Assembly: GCA_964386865.1 (NCBI GenBank)
Contig: CAYLUN010000045.1
Location: 1 to 45,668 of the forward strand
DNA from: CAYLUN01 sp964386865
GTDB taxonomy: Bacteria; Verrucomicrobiota; Kiritimatiellia; RFP12; UBA1067
Direction of reading: 5' to 3'
DNA: 45,668 bases
Of this stretch, positions 1 to 7,076 are shown in pieces. The notes beneath the pieces were generated by a model that was not told the DNA's origin, made no database searches, and worked only from the letters and a program-made list of their open reading frames with translations. The number at the start of each line of letters is the position of its first letter. Position 1 is the first letter of the stretch. Position numbers and translations under genes: made by a program.

Positions 1-1
1 G

Positions 2-301
2 CCTTTTGCGGCGGTGGGTGACCCGATCGTCGAGGCGCGCAGCGAGCAGATCGACGAGGCGGGGGGCAGTTCGTTCCGAGAGTTCGCGCTGCCGCAGGCC
101 GTGATCCGGTTCAGGCAGGGCTTCGGCAGGCTGATCCGAACGCGGTCGGACCGGGGCGTAGTGATCGTGGCCGACCCGCGCGTGGTGACCAAGAGCTACG
201 GCGCCACCTTCCGCAAGAGCCTGCCGTGCCCGGTGCAGAACGTGGCGGGCCGAGAGGACCTGCTCGCACGCGTAGAGGCGCTGTTTCCGGTGCCGGCGTG
301 A
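2..301 (+). CDS. dinG: ATP-dependent helicase, DinG/XPD type (C-terminal fragment)
   Basis: The reading frame is open from base 2 and the gene continues beyond the left edge, so only about the last 99 residues are present. They contain the C-terminal helicase segment of the DinG/YoaA family, seen as LPQAVIRFRQGFGRLIR (the motif VI region, with the Q-GR-IR arginines) followed by a GVVIVADPRV strand. In the family this is a superfamily 2 DNA helicase with an Fe-S domain, acting on replication and repair intermediates in the cytoplasm; those N-terminal parts lie outside the window. The GTG at 14 is not a likely start because the family similarity (PFAAVGDPIVEAR) runs upstream of it. Confidence 0.85.
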   Translation, partial: PFAAVGDPIVEARSEQIDEAGGSSFREFALPQAVIRFRQGFGRLIRTRSDRGVVIVADPRVVTKSYGATFRKSLPCPVQNVAGREDLLARVEALFPVPA

Positions 302-306
302 CGAAT

Positions 307-457
307 GGCCAGGGCCGAATGGTGCTACGATAAGCGACGGCTCGGCACAGCCTCGCCCCCCAGGCCTGCGGACAAGGCGGGCGCTGGGGGGCGAAGCTGT
401 GCTGAGCCGTAAAACCAATTTAAGAGCGCTTATCTTAGCGCCATTCGGGCCAGGGCC
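307..457. repeat. Nested inverted repeat flanked by 10-bp direct repeats (MITE-like)
   Basis: A long imperfect palindrome fills the space between dinG and pcm. The outer arms are 313-336 and 427-451 (about 21 of 24 positions pair, with one bulge). The inner arms are 337-363 and 384-410 (25 of 27 pair), around a 20-nt loop. The decamer GGCCAGGGCC occurs at 307-316 and again at 448-457, just outside the arms, like a target-site duplication. There is no coding capacity. It could be a non-autonomous mobile element or a structured leader of pcm; nothing in the window decides between them. Confidence 0.7.
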
Positions 458-476
458 TAGGTGTGGAGGTGCGCAC

Positions 477-1154
477 ATGAACGAGCAGGTAGTCGCCCCC
501 TGCGAGGGCGGGGCTGAAGAGGACGCGATGCTGGCGGCGCGCGCCGAAATGGTGCGCGAGATCCGCTGCCGGGGCGTTCGAGACGAGCGGGTGCTGTCGG
601 CCATGCTGGCCGTTCGGCGGCACGCGTTCTTTCCTCTCGAGACGCCGGGCCCCGCGGTCGCGTACGGAGACTTCCCCGTGCCGATCGGCTGGGGGGCGAC
701 GATCTCGCAGCCCTTCATCGTGGCGTACATGACGGAGCGGCTGGCCTTGCGGCCCGGCGAGCGCGTTCTGGAGATCGGCACGGGATCCGGGTATCAGGCG
801 GCGGTACTGGCGGCGATGGGCCTGCGCGTGTGGTCGCTGGAGGTTGTGCCGATCTTGGCCGAGCACGCGCGACGCGTGCTGGCGGACGAGGGCTTCGCGG
901 GGGTGAGCGTGCGCTGCGCGAACGGGTACGAGGGGTGGCGCGAGCAGGCACCCTTCGACGGGATCGTGGCCACGTGCGCGCCGGCGGAGGTGCCCGAGGG
1001 CCTGGTCGCGCAGCTCGCGGACGGCGGGCGGCTGATCGTGCCTGTGGGCGGGACGCTCGAGACGCAGCGGCTGGCACTGGTGCGGCGGAGCGGCGACACG
1101 GTCTCGTGCGAGGGCGACCTCGCGGTCCGTTTCGTGCCCATGATGGTTCGATGA
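477..1154 (+). CDS. pcm: Protein-L-isoaspartate O-methyltransferase
   Basis: A 225-residue SAM-dependent methyltransferase that repairs isoaspartyl residues in aged proteins in the cytoplasm. The family signature is clear: the substrate-binding ISQPFIVAYMTE segment, then SAM motif I, VLEIGTGSGYQAAVLA, then FDGIVATCAPAEVPE and a GGRLIVPVG strand near the end. The ATG at 477 is chosen because GGAGG lies at 464-468 and family similarity begins soon after; the in-frame upstream extension to 399 runs into the inverted repeat. The gene stands alone between dinG and the convergent yebC, with a bidirectional terminator following. The length is usual for the family. Confidence 0.93.
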   Translation: MNEQVVAPCEGGAEEDAMLAARAEMVREIRCRGVRDERVLSAMLAVRRHAFFPLETPGPAVAYGDFPVPIGWGATISQPFIVAYMTERLALRPGERVLEIGTGSGYQAAVLAAMGLRVWSLEVVPILAEHARRVLADEGFAGVSVRCANGYEGWREQAPFDGIVATCAPAEVPEGLVAQLADGGRLIVPVGGTLETQRLALVRRSGDTVSCEGDLAVRFVPMMVR

Positions 1155-1186
1155 TGGGGTGAGGCGGGGCGCGTCCCCGAAACGAC

Positions 1187-1220
1187 AAACGGCGCAGGCG
1201 GTAGTCCGCCGGCGCCGTTT
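1187..1220. terminator. Bidirectional hairpin terminator between pcm and yebC
   Basis: Arms 1187-1201 and 1206-1220 form a 15-bp stem with one mismatch around the loop TAGT. The outer base pairs are A/T, so the transcript ends in TTT on the plus strand and reads AAAC/GTTT in the other direction. It sits between two convergent genes, which suits shared termination. Confidence 0.8.
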
Positions 1221-1250
1221 CGCTTGTGAGGCGAGGCCGTCTGCCTGGCC

Positions 1251-2012
1251 TTACTCTTCCATCTGATCCGCCACCGCTTCGTCGATCTCCATGTTGGTGT
1301 AGACGTCCTGCACGTCGTCGTGCTCTTCGAGCGCGGCCACGAACTTGTTGACGGCCTTGGCCACGGAGACCTCTTTGACGGGCACCGTCGTGATGGCGAC
1401 CAGCCCGACCTGGGAGTTCTCCTGGTCGAACTTGATGCCGGCGGCTTCGAGCGCCGCGCAAACGTCGGAGAAAGCGGCGGGCTGGCAGGTGACGGTGAAG
1501 CCGCCCTCTTCCGTGACCATGTCGTCGGCGCCGGCGCCCAGCACGACCTCCATCAAGCCGTCTTCCGTGACGCCCTCGCCGGCCGGGATCATGATGGTTC
1601 CCTTGCGCTCGAAGCCGCGCGAGACAGAGCCCAATCCGGAGAAGTCAGAGCCGTTCTTCTTGAAAACGTTGCGCACCTCGGCGGCGGCGCGGTTCTTGTT
1701 GTCGGTCAGCACTTTCACGACGAGGCCGACGCCGCCCTGCGCATACCCCTCGTACGTGATTTCCTCGAGGATGTCCGCCGCGAGCTCGCCCGTGCCCTTC
1801 TTGATGGCGCGGTCGATGTTGTCGTTCGGCATGTTGACGGATTTCGCCTTGGCGATCAGGGTGCGGAGCGTGGGGTTGTTCGCCGGGTCTCCGCCACCGT
1901 GCTTAGCCACGATGGTCATTTCCTTGGCGATTTTGGAGAAGATTTTGCCGCGCTTAGCATCCGCCGCGCCCTTCTTGTGCTTGATCGTTGCCCACTTACT
2001 ATGACCGCTCAT
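1251..2012 (-). CDS. yebC: YebC/PmpR (TACO1) family protein
   Basis: A 253-residue protein opening with the diagnostic MSGHSKWATIKHKKGAADAKRG block, followed by GKIFSKIAKEMTIVAKHGGGDP and NMPNDNIDRAIKKGTGE, and matching the family throughout. YebC proteins were described as DNA-binding transcriptional regulators and are now also linked to relief of ribosome stalling, as for mitochondrial TACO1. The start ATG is preceded by AAGGGTGACGA on the minus strand. It is convergent with pcm. The usual neighbours ruvC/ruvA are not present. Confidence 0.95.
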   Translation of the reverse strand: MSGHSKWATIKHKKGAADAKRGKIFSKIAKEMTIVAKHGGGDPANNPTLRTLIAKAKSVNMPNDNIDRAIKKGTGELAADILEEITYEGYAQGGVGLVVKVLTDNKNRAAAEVRNVFKKNGSDFSGLGSVSRGFERKGTIMIPAGEGVTEDGLMEVVLGAGADDMVTEEGGFTVTCQPAAFSDVCAALEAAGIKFDQENSQVGLVAITTVPVKEVSVAKAVNKFVAALEEHDDVQDVYTNMEIDEAVADQMEE

Positions 2013-2050
2013 TCGTCACCCTTTCAGCCGCACCCGCGGTGCGGCGTGTT

Positions 2051-3019
2051 TCACTCTACACTGTCTTGCGTGGGCGCGGCTCTCACCGCCCCCACGGCAC
2101 CTTCGCCTGCGGGCATGGTCTGCCCCAACAGGTCGGCGGGCGCGTCGCCTTCAAACTCCTGAATCCAGCCGTTCTCGAAGCCGAGATCGGCTACCGCCTC
2201 GGTGAGGAGCGCATACTCCTCCTCACGCACACGGCTGTCCCAGCCGGCCAGTTGCGTCGCGCGGTGCACCGGCGTGTACTGCGACATCACGCTGACTGGC
2301 ACCTCGTTGCCGACCTGCCTCGCCAGCCACTCGAGGTTGGCGATCGCCTCGGAAACCCGTCCCGGCAAAGCCAGCAGACGACAGATCACACCCCGCTCGG
2401 CGATGTCATCCCCGTCCGTCTCGAGCGGCCCCAGCCGGTTCCAAAACCACAGGAACGCGCTGCGCGACACCTCGACATACTGCTTCGCGTCCGAGCCTTC
2501 GGCCGCAGCCCCAGCCGTGGCATAGCGCAGGTCAATCAGCGCGATGTCGGCCAGCTCGCCGAACGCGTCCAAAGTCTCTGATCGCTCAAAACCCGAAGTA
2601 TTATACACAAACGGGAGGGAGATTCCAGCGCGAATTAGGGGGGCGACGGCCTCGCGGATTTGTGGCAGCCACGGGGTCGGCGAGACGAGGTTCCAGTTGT
2701 GGCAGCCCTTTTCCGCCACGCCTCGGAAGATGGCGCGCAGCGCGTCGACGGAGAGATCGTCGCCCTGGTTCGCCTGGCTCCAGGGGTGGTTTTGGCAGTA
2801 GACGCAGCGCAGGGTGCAGTGCGAGAAGAAGACCGTGCCCGAGCCGCGCGTGCCGCTGACGGGCGGCTCCTCGCCGAAGTGCGGCCCGTAGCGGAAGACG
2901 CGGGGCTGCACGCCGGCCCCGCAGTAGCCGGTTCGCCCCGCGAGGCGGTCGGCGCCGCACGCGCGCGGGCAGAGGCGGCAGGCGGAGAGGGGGTTCAGGG
3001 TTCGGGGGGCAGGGTTCAT
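2051..3019 (-). CDS. Radical SAM protein, PflX / pyruvate formate-lyase-activating-like
   Basis: A 322-residue radical SAM protein. The 4Fe-4S ligands are C68, C72 and C75 in HCTLRCVYCQN, and an extra N-terminal cysteine cluster (C14, C17, C21, C33) is typical of the COG1313/PflX group, whose substrate is uncertain. The ATG at 3019 is chosen; the frame extends to a TTG at 3046, but that part lies inside an inverted repeat. The bases encoding MNPAPRTLNPL are themselves repetitive (gggttc-type units), so the N-terminus may have grown by repeat expansion. It follows nifU-nifS on the same strand, so co-expression is possible but separated by about 115 bp of repeat. No pyruvate formate-lyase gene is nearby. 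Confidence 0.82.
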   Translation of the reverse strand: MNPAPRTLNPLSACRLCPRACGADRLAGRTGYCGAGVQPRVFRYGPHFGEEPPVSGTRGSGTVFFSHCTLRCVYCQNHPWSQANQGDDLSVDALRAIFRGVAEKGCHNWNLVSPTPWLPQIREAVAPLIRAGISLPFVYNTSGFERSETLDAFGELADIALIDLRYATAGAAAEGSDAKQYVEVSRSAFLWFWNRLGPLETDGDDIAERGVICRLLALPGRVSEAIANLEWLARQVGNEVPVSVMSQYTPVHRATQLAGWDSRVREEEYALLTEAVADLGFENGWIQEFEGDAPADLLGQTMPAGEGAVGAVRAAPTQDSVE

Positions 3020-3030
3020 AGGCTGGAAAA

Positions 3031-3134
3031 AACGCTCAACGCTCAACTCTCAAGTTAAAACCAAATGTCTGCTGCAGTCGAGGCGCTTCCATCCCACTTG
3101 AATGTTGTAAGTTGAGCGTTGATCGTTGAGCGTT
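3031..3134. repeat. Inverted repeat of AACGCTCAAC units
   Basis: The tandem units AACGCTCAAC/GCTCAACT at 3031-3048 are complementary to AGTTGAGC and GTTGAGCGTT at 3110-3134, giving a hairpin with a long loop. It occupies nearly the whole gap between nifS and the radical SAM gene. It may act as a terminator or be a spreading intergenic repeat; no T-tract supports a simple terminator. Confidence 0.6.
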
Positions 3135-4316
3135 TCATAGATTGACCGGCAGCACGTCGCCCTTGCCGAACGGCGAGAGGTCGCGGAGCTTGCGCACGAT
3201 CTTCGGCACGTTCTCGAGCACGTAGTCGACCTCGGCCTCGGTGTTGTAGCGGCTGAGGGAAAAGCGCACCGAGCCGTGGACGGCCGTGAAGGGCACGCCC
3301 ATGGCGCGGATCACGTGCGAGGGCTCCAGCGAGCCGGCCGCGCAGGCCGAGCCGGTCGAGGCGCAGATGCCGAGGTCGCTCATGTGGTAGAGGATAGCTT
3401 CGCCCTCAATGTACTCGAAGCTCAGGTTGGTGGTGTTGGGCAGGCGGCTGGTACGGTCGCCGTTGACGCGCGCGTCGGGACAGGTTGCCAGCAGGCCGCT
3501 TTCCAGTTTGTCGCGCAGGCGCGTCAGGTGGCGGCGCTCCTGCTCCATGTTCGCGGACGCCAGCTCGACCGCCTTGCCGAGGCCGACGATGTAGGGCACG
3601 TTCTCGGTGCCGCCTCGGCGGCCGTTCTCCTGGTGGCCGCCCAGCATAAAGGTCTTGAGGCGCGTGCCGCGGCGCAGGTAGAAGATGCCGATGCCTTTGG
3701 GCGCGTGCAGCTTGTGGCCGGAGATCGAAAGCATGTCTACCGGCAGCTTTTTGACGTCGATCGGGATTTTGCCGGCGACTTGCACCGCGTCGCTGTGGAT
3801 GACCGCGCCGGCCTCCTTGGCCAGCGAAACGATCTTCTCCATGGGGAAGACCACGCCGGTTTCATTGTTCGCCCACATGATGCTGACGATAGCCGGCCCG
3901 CCACCCTTGAGCGCGTCGCGCAAGGCGTCCAGGTCGAGCTGGCCCACGCCATCGACCGGCACCTCGACCTCGCGGAACCCCATGTCCTTCAGGCGGCGGC
4001 AGGGGCCGAGTACGGCGGGGTGCTCGACGCGCGAGGTGATGACCCGGGCCTGAGGGCCGAGCAGCTCGGCGCAGCCGTGGATCGCCATGTTGTCGCTCTC
4101 GGTGCCGCAGCTTGTGAAAATGATCTCGGAGGGCTCGGCGTTGATGAAGGCCGCGATCTGCTCGCGGGCCGCCTTGACGTACTTGGCAACCTGCCCGCCG
4201 AACGCGTGCATGCTCGACGGGTTGCCGTAGAGGTCGCCGAAGAACGGCATCATGGCTTCGCGCACTTCGGGGGCCACGCAGGTGGTGGCGTTGTTGTCGA
4301 AATAGATGGTGTTCAT
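3135..4316 (-). CDS. nifS: Cysteine desulfurase, NifS type
   Basis: A 393-residue PLP-dependent enzyme that converts cysteine to alanine and supplies sulfur to the NifU scaffold. It opens with IYFDNNATT, carries the PLP lysine in SISGHKLHAPKG (K202), the RRGGTENV phosphate-binding motif, and the catalytic cysteine in STGSACAAGSLEPSH (C325). The short active-site loop is that of the NifS/IscS group. It follows nifU on the same strand with a 42-bp gap, which implies a nifU-nifS operon. No nitrogenase genes are present, so the pair probably serves general Fe-S assembly, as in many anaerobes. Confidence 0.95.
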   Translation of the reverse strand: MNTIYFDNNATTCVAPEVREAMMPFFGDLYGNPSSMHAFGGQVAKYVKAAREQIAAFINAEPSEIIFTSCGTESDNMAIHGCAELLGPQARVITSRVEHPAVLGPCRRLKDMGFREVEVPVDGVGQLDLDALRDALKGGGPAIVSIMWANNETGVVFPMEKIVSLAKEAGAVIHSDAVQVAGKIPIDVKKLPVDMLSISGHKLHAPKGIGIFYLRRGTRLKTFMLGGHQENGRRGGTENVPYIVGLGKAVELASANMEQERRHLTRLRDKLESGLLATCPDARVNGDRTSRLPNTTNLSFEYIEGEAILYHMSDLGICASTGSACAAGSLEPSHVIRAMGVPFTAVHGSVRFSLSRYNTEAEVDYVLENVPKIVRKLRDLSPFGKGDVLPVNL

Positions 4317-4358
4317 GGGGAGGTCCTTAAGGCTGGAGGTGGCGACGCAAGAAGGCGG

Positions 4359-5210
4359 CTATTCGCCTTCCTCGACGACCGTGATGGCCGGGTCGACGAA
4401 CTCTCGGAGCTTGGCCTCGATGAAGTCCTGGCGGGTGAAGGCGGCGGAGTGGCAGCCCGCGCACATGCCTCGGAAGGCGATGGTCACGCGGTCGCCCACA
4501 ATGTCGAGCAGCTCGATGTCGCCGCCGTCCTTCTTGAGCTGCGGGCGGATCTCGCGGTCGACGACCTCCTCGATAAGCTTGATCTTCTGAAGGTTCGACA
4601 TCTTCTTCAGCGGCTTGTCCGCCACGGCCGGAACCTGGGGGATTCTCGCGTCGCGGATGGAGTCAATGATCTTCCGGATGTCGTCTTGGCACATGCCGCA
4701 GCCGCCGCCCGCCTTGCAGAAGTTGGTGACCTCGTCCACGGTCGCGAGGCTGTTCTCGGTGACCACGCGCCGGATCTCGTTTTCCGAGACGCCGAAACAG
4801 GTGCAGACGATGTGGTCTTCGAGATTCTTGATCATGGTCTCGCCAGTCCGGTAGTTGTGGATCGCGGCCTCGAGCGCCTCGCGGCCCATGACCGAGCAGT
4901 GCATCTTCTGGTCGGGCAGGCCGCCCAAAAACGCAGCGATGTCCTTGTTGGTGATCTTCTCGGCCTCTCCGATCGTCTTGCCGATGACCATTTCCGTCAG
5001 GGCAGACGAGGAAGCGATCGCGCTGGCGCATCCGAAGGTCTGGAACTTCACATCCGTGATGCGCCCGTCCGCGTCGAGCTTGAACATCAGCGTCAGGGCG
5101 TCGCCGCAGGCGAGCGAGCCGACCGTGCCCATTCCGTCGGGCTGCTCGATCTTGCCGACGTTGCGGGGATTGCGGAAATGATCCATCACTTTTTCGCTGT
5201 AGTTCCACAT
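4359..5210 (-). CDS. nifU: Fe-S cluster assembly scaffold NifU, three-domain
   Basis: A 283-residue full-length NifU. The IscU-like domain (1-125) has scaffold cysteines C35 (ACGDA), C61 (FGCAS) and C105 (KMHC). The central [2Fe-2S] Bfd-like domain has C136, C138, C171 and C174. The C-terminal NifU domain (about 207-280) has CxxC at C250/C253. The ATG at 5210 is chosen because AAGGAGG lies 6 bases upstream and the family N-terminus MWNYSEKVMDHF starts there; the longer frame upstream is not similar. It is the first gene of the nifU-nifS operon. All three modules and all cysteines are intact. Confidence 0.95.
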   Translation of the reverse strand: MWNYSEKVMDHFRNPRNVGKIEQPDGMGTVGSLACGDALTLMFKLDADGRITDVKFQTFGCASAIASSSALTEMVIGKTIGEAEKITNKDIAAFLGGLPDQKMHCSVMGREALEAAIHNYRTGETMIKNLEDHIVCTCFGVSENEIRRVVTENSLATVDEVTNFCKAGGGCGMCQDDIRKIIDSIRDARIPQVPAVADKPLKKMSNLQKIKLIEEVVDREIRPQLKKDGGDIELLDIVGDRVTIAFRGMCAGCHSAAFTRQDFIEAKLREFVDPAITVVEEGE

Positions 5211-5239
5211 GGCTGACCTCCTTCGTCTAAAGGCGGCAT

Positions 5240-5267
5240 ATAATAGCACGCTGCTGGTGATTGAGAA
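5240..5267 (-). promoter_or_regulatory. Possible nifU promoter
   Basis: On the minus strand TTCTCA (5262-5267) and TATTAT (5240-5245) are 16 bp apart in the only AT-rich stretch upstream of nifU. The -35 is weak and no IscR-like operator is visible. Confidence 0.35.
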
Positions 5268-5286
5268 ACAAGAATAGATGGAAATT

Positions 5287-6504
5287 TTAGCCCGTGCCCG
5301 CTTGCGCCGCCCGGCGGCATTCGGTCGGGGTCCGGCCATTCTGGGCTTTGAACAGGACCCCGAGGTGGTTGGCGCTGGTGAAGCCGCAGCGCCGCGCGAT
5401 TTCCGCAAACGGCAGGGTTGTTCGCGCCACGAGCGAGCGCACGGTGTCCATGCGCACGCGGTGGATCTCATCCATCACCGAGCGCCCGAGCGACACGGCG
5501 AAGCGCTTCTCGACCCACCGCTGGGTGACGCCGCAGTGACGGGCCACATCCGAAACGCGGATGTTCAGCCCGGCGTTGATGCGGACGTACTCAAGGGCGC
5601 GGACTACGAAACGGTCGTTGACTTGGAGGCGCTGGGTCGAGGCGCGGGCGACCACGTCGGAGGGCTCGTAGGAGACGCGCTGCGGCTTGGCGAGCGACTT
5701 GCGCATGAGCTGGTCGAGGATCTCGGCCGCGGCGTAGCCGGCGCGCTCCATGTCCACGGCGACGCTGGAAAGGGGCGGGAGGCTGGTTTCGCAGATCATG
5801 ACGTCGTTGTTGACGCCGAGGACCGCGACCTCGTAGGGGACGGGCAGGTCTGCGGAGAGGCAGGCGCTGAGCACCTGCCGGCCGCGCGCGTCGTTGGCGG
5901 CGAAGACGGCGAGCGGCTTGGGCTGCCGCTTCAGCCAGCGGCTCATGCGCCGGCGCTCGACTTCCCACTCGCCGCACTCGTCGGAGGACGGCGAGGGGTA
6001 GATCTCGCACCCGCGCCCAGCTTCCGCGAGGCGGCCGACAAACGCCTCCTGCCGCCAGCGCGACCAGTTCATGCCGGTGGGCTCGCCGACGAAGGCGAAG
6101 TGGGCGAAGCCTCCGGACAGGTAGTGGTCGGCCGCCCGCCTCGCCACGGCGGCGGAGTCGCACTGCACGCGGCTGCAGCGAGACAGCGGGTGGGACGGAG
6201 CCAGATACGCGTCAAGCGGATCGATGACGACCGTGGGAAGCCGCGCCGCCACGATGTCGGCGGCGGCGCGGGCGTTGGGGATGCGGGCGATGATGCCGTT
6301 GCCGTGCCACGCGCGCAGGTCCGGCAGGCGCTGGTCGCTCGCCCCGCCCGAGTCCAAGTGCAGCGCCCACGGCCCGTAGAGGCGCACGTAGTCCAAAATG
6401 CCGCGCAGCATGCCGCGCGAGATTTCGTGTGACGATTCCAGCAGGAGGGCCACCTGCGGAATCTTCTGGCGCGTTGCTTTGCGCCTCTGAACCTCGGGTT
6501 TCAT
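5287..6504 (-). CDS. XylR-type AraC-family regulator with sugar-binding domain
   Basis: A 405-residue regulator with the same architecture as E. coli XylR (392 residues). Residues about 15-285 form a LacI/periplasmic-binding-protein-like ligand domain (QVALLLESSHEISRGMLRGI; VAVLGVNNDVM). Residues about 305-400 form two AraC-type helix-turn-helix motifs (RVSDVARHCGVTQRWVEKRF and FAEIARRCGFTSANHLGVLF). The ATG at 6504 is chosen because a TATACT -10 lies only 6 bases upstream, which suggests a leaderless mRNA, and homology begins about residue 15. It is divergent from the GH genes. A tandem 21-bp operator lies in the divergent region, making this the obvious candidate reader of the four operator copies. 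The ligand is unknown; a sugar is inferred from the domain. Confidence 0.9.
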   Translation of the reverse strand: MKPEVQRRKATRQKIPQVALLLESSHEISRGMLRGILDYVRLYGPWALHLDSGGASDQRLPDLRAWHGNGIIARIPNARAAADIVAARLPTVVIDPLDAYLAPSHPLSRCSRVQCDSAAVARRAADHYLSGGFAHFAFVGEPTGMNWSRWRQEAFVGRLAEAGRGCEIYPSPSSDECGEWEVERRRMSRWLKRQPKPLAVFAANDARGRQVLSACLSADLPVPYEVAVLGVNNDVMICETSLPPLSSVAVDMERAGYAAAEILDQLMRKSLAKPQRVSYEPSDVVARASTQRLQVNDRFVVRALEYVRINAGLNIRVSDVARHCGVTQRWVEKRFAVSLGRSVMDEIHRVRMDTVRSLVARTTLPFAEIARRCGFTSANHLGVLFKAQNGRTPTECRRAAQAGTG

Positions 6505-6510
6505 GCAACG

Positions 6511-6539
6511 AGTATACCGCGAGCGGAGGAAGGCCGAAA
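6511..6539 (-). promoter_or_regulatory. Promoter of the XylR-type regulator, probably leaderless
   Basis: On the minus strand TATACT (6511-6516) ends 6 bases before the ATG, with a weak TTTCGG -35 at 6534-6539 (17-bp spacer). The predicted transcription start falls on the A of the start codon, and no Shine-Dalgarno sequence is visible. Confidence 0.55.
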
Positions 6540-6562
6540 GGACGATTTTCGGCGGGAAGCTC

Positions 6563-6629
6563 GTTCGCATAATCGAGGGCCGAGTTCGGATAATCGAGAT
6601 TGCGCAAATTCGCTCATCCGGTCTATTGT
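6563..6629 (+). promoter_or_regulatory. Tandem 21-bp operator plus promoter, copy 1
   Basis: Half-site A GTTCGCATAATCGAGG is at 6563-6578 and half-site B GTTCGGATAATCGAGA at 6584-6599, 21 bp apart. B directly abuts the -35 TTGCGC (6600-6605). After an 18-bp spacer comes the -10 TATTGT (6624-6629). The other three copies have 17-bp spacers. It drives rightward transcription towards the small frame at 6722 and the LamG-GH gene, and lies about 60-95 bp upstream of the regulator's own start. Confidence 0.85.
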
Positions 6630-6721
6630 AAGAGCAACCCTTGTCCAGACTCGTCCGGTTCCAGTTGTAGAGCGATTGGGGTTCTACAGGCAAGCCGCTC
6701 GCAAGGGAAGAGGAGGGCGCT

Positions 6722-7045
6722 ATGGTCGCGACAGGAGACAGCAGACGAGGCGTCGGATGGATCGGCATGGGCGTCGCGGTATGGCCCCTTTCCGGGGGGC
6801 AGCGCGTGGGCGACTGGGCGCTTTCGATCGCGAGCAACAGCTGCTGCTCCGCGACCAGCCCCATCTGGCACAGCACGTTCTACGGCTATGATTTCAAGGG
6901 GTATCTCGTCTCCTTCGAGCTCACGGATTTCACGGGCGGTTTGGCCGGCACCTTGACCGGCGTGGACGGCTTTCGGGTGGCTTGCGGTCTGACCGCCGCC
7001 CCAATGTGTTCGGCGCGTATGAACCTCCGCCTCGGGGCACGTTGA
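6722..7045 (+). CDS. Small hypothetical protein in the GH leader
   Basis: A 107-residue frame with a good ribosome site (AGAGGAGG, 5 bases before the ATG) lying between operator copy 1 and the LamG-GH gene. I do not recognise it. There is no signal peptide or clear membrane segment; the middle has a serine/cysteine-rich stretch (SIASNSCCSATS) and the second half looks like beta strands (YLVSFELTDFTGGLAG). If it is not coding, 6630-7076 is a roughly 450-base untranslated leader, with a small TGTAGA/TCTACA hairpin near 6666-6690. Position and ribosome site favour a real gene, but the evidence is thin. Confidence 0.35.
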   Translation: MVATGDSRRGVGWIGMGVAVWPLSGGQRVGDWALSIASNSCCSATSPIWHSTFYGYDFKGYLVSFELTDFTGGLAGTLTGVDGFRVACGLTAAPMCSARMNLRLGAR

Positions 7046-7076
7046 TCTGCGTACAGTGAAACAAGCAAGGGAAGAC

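Noticed and set aside
1251..2162. Long open frames opposite yebC and opposite several GH genes (for example 39056-41953 minus)
   Set aside because: These are shadows caused by high GC content; they lack ribosome sites and family motifs, and the opposite strands hold recognised genes.
3135..5210. nifU-nifS as a sign of nitrogen fixation
   Set aside because: No nifHDK or related genes are in the window, and this pair is common in non-fixing anaerobes.
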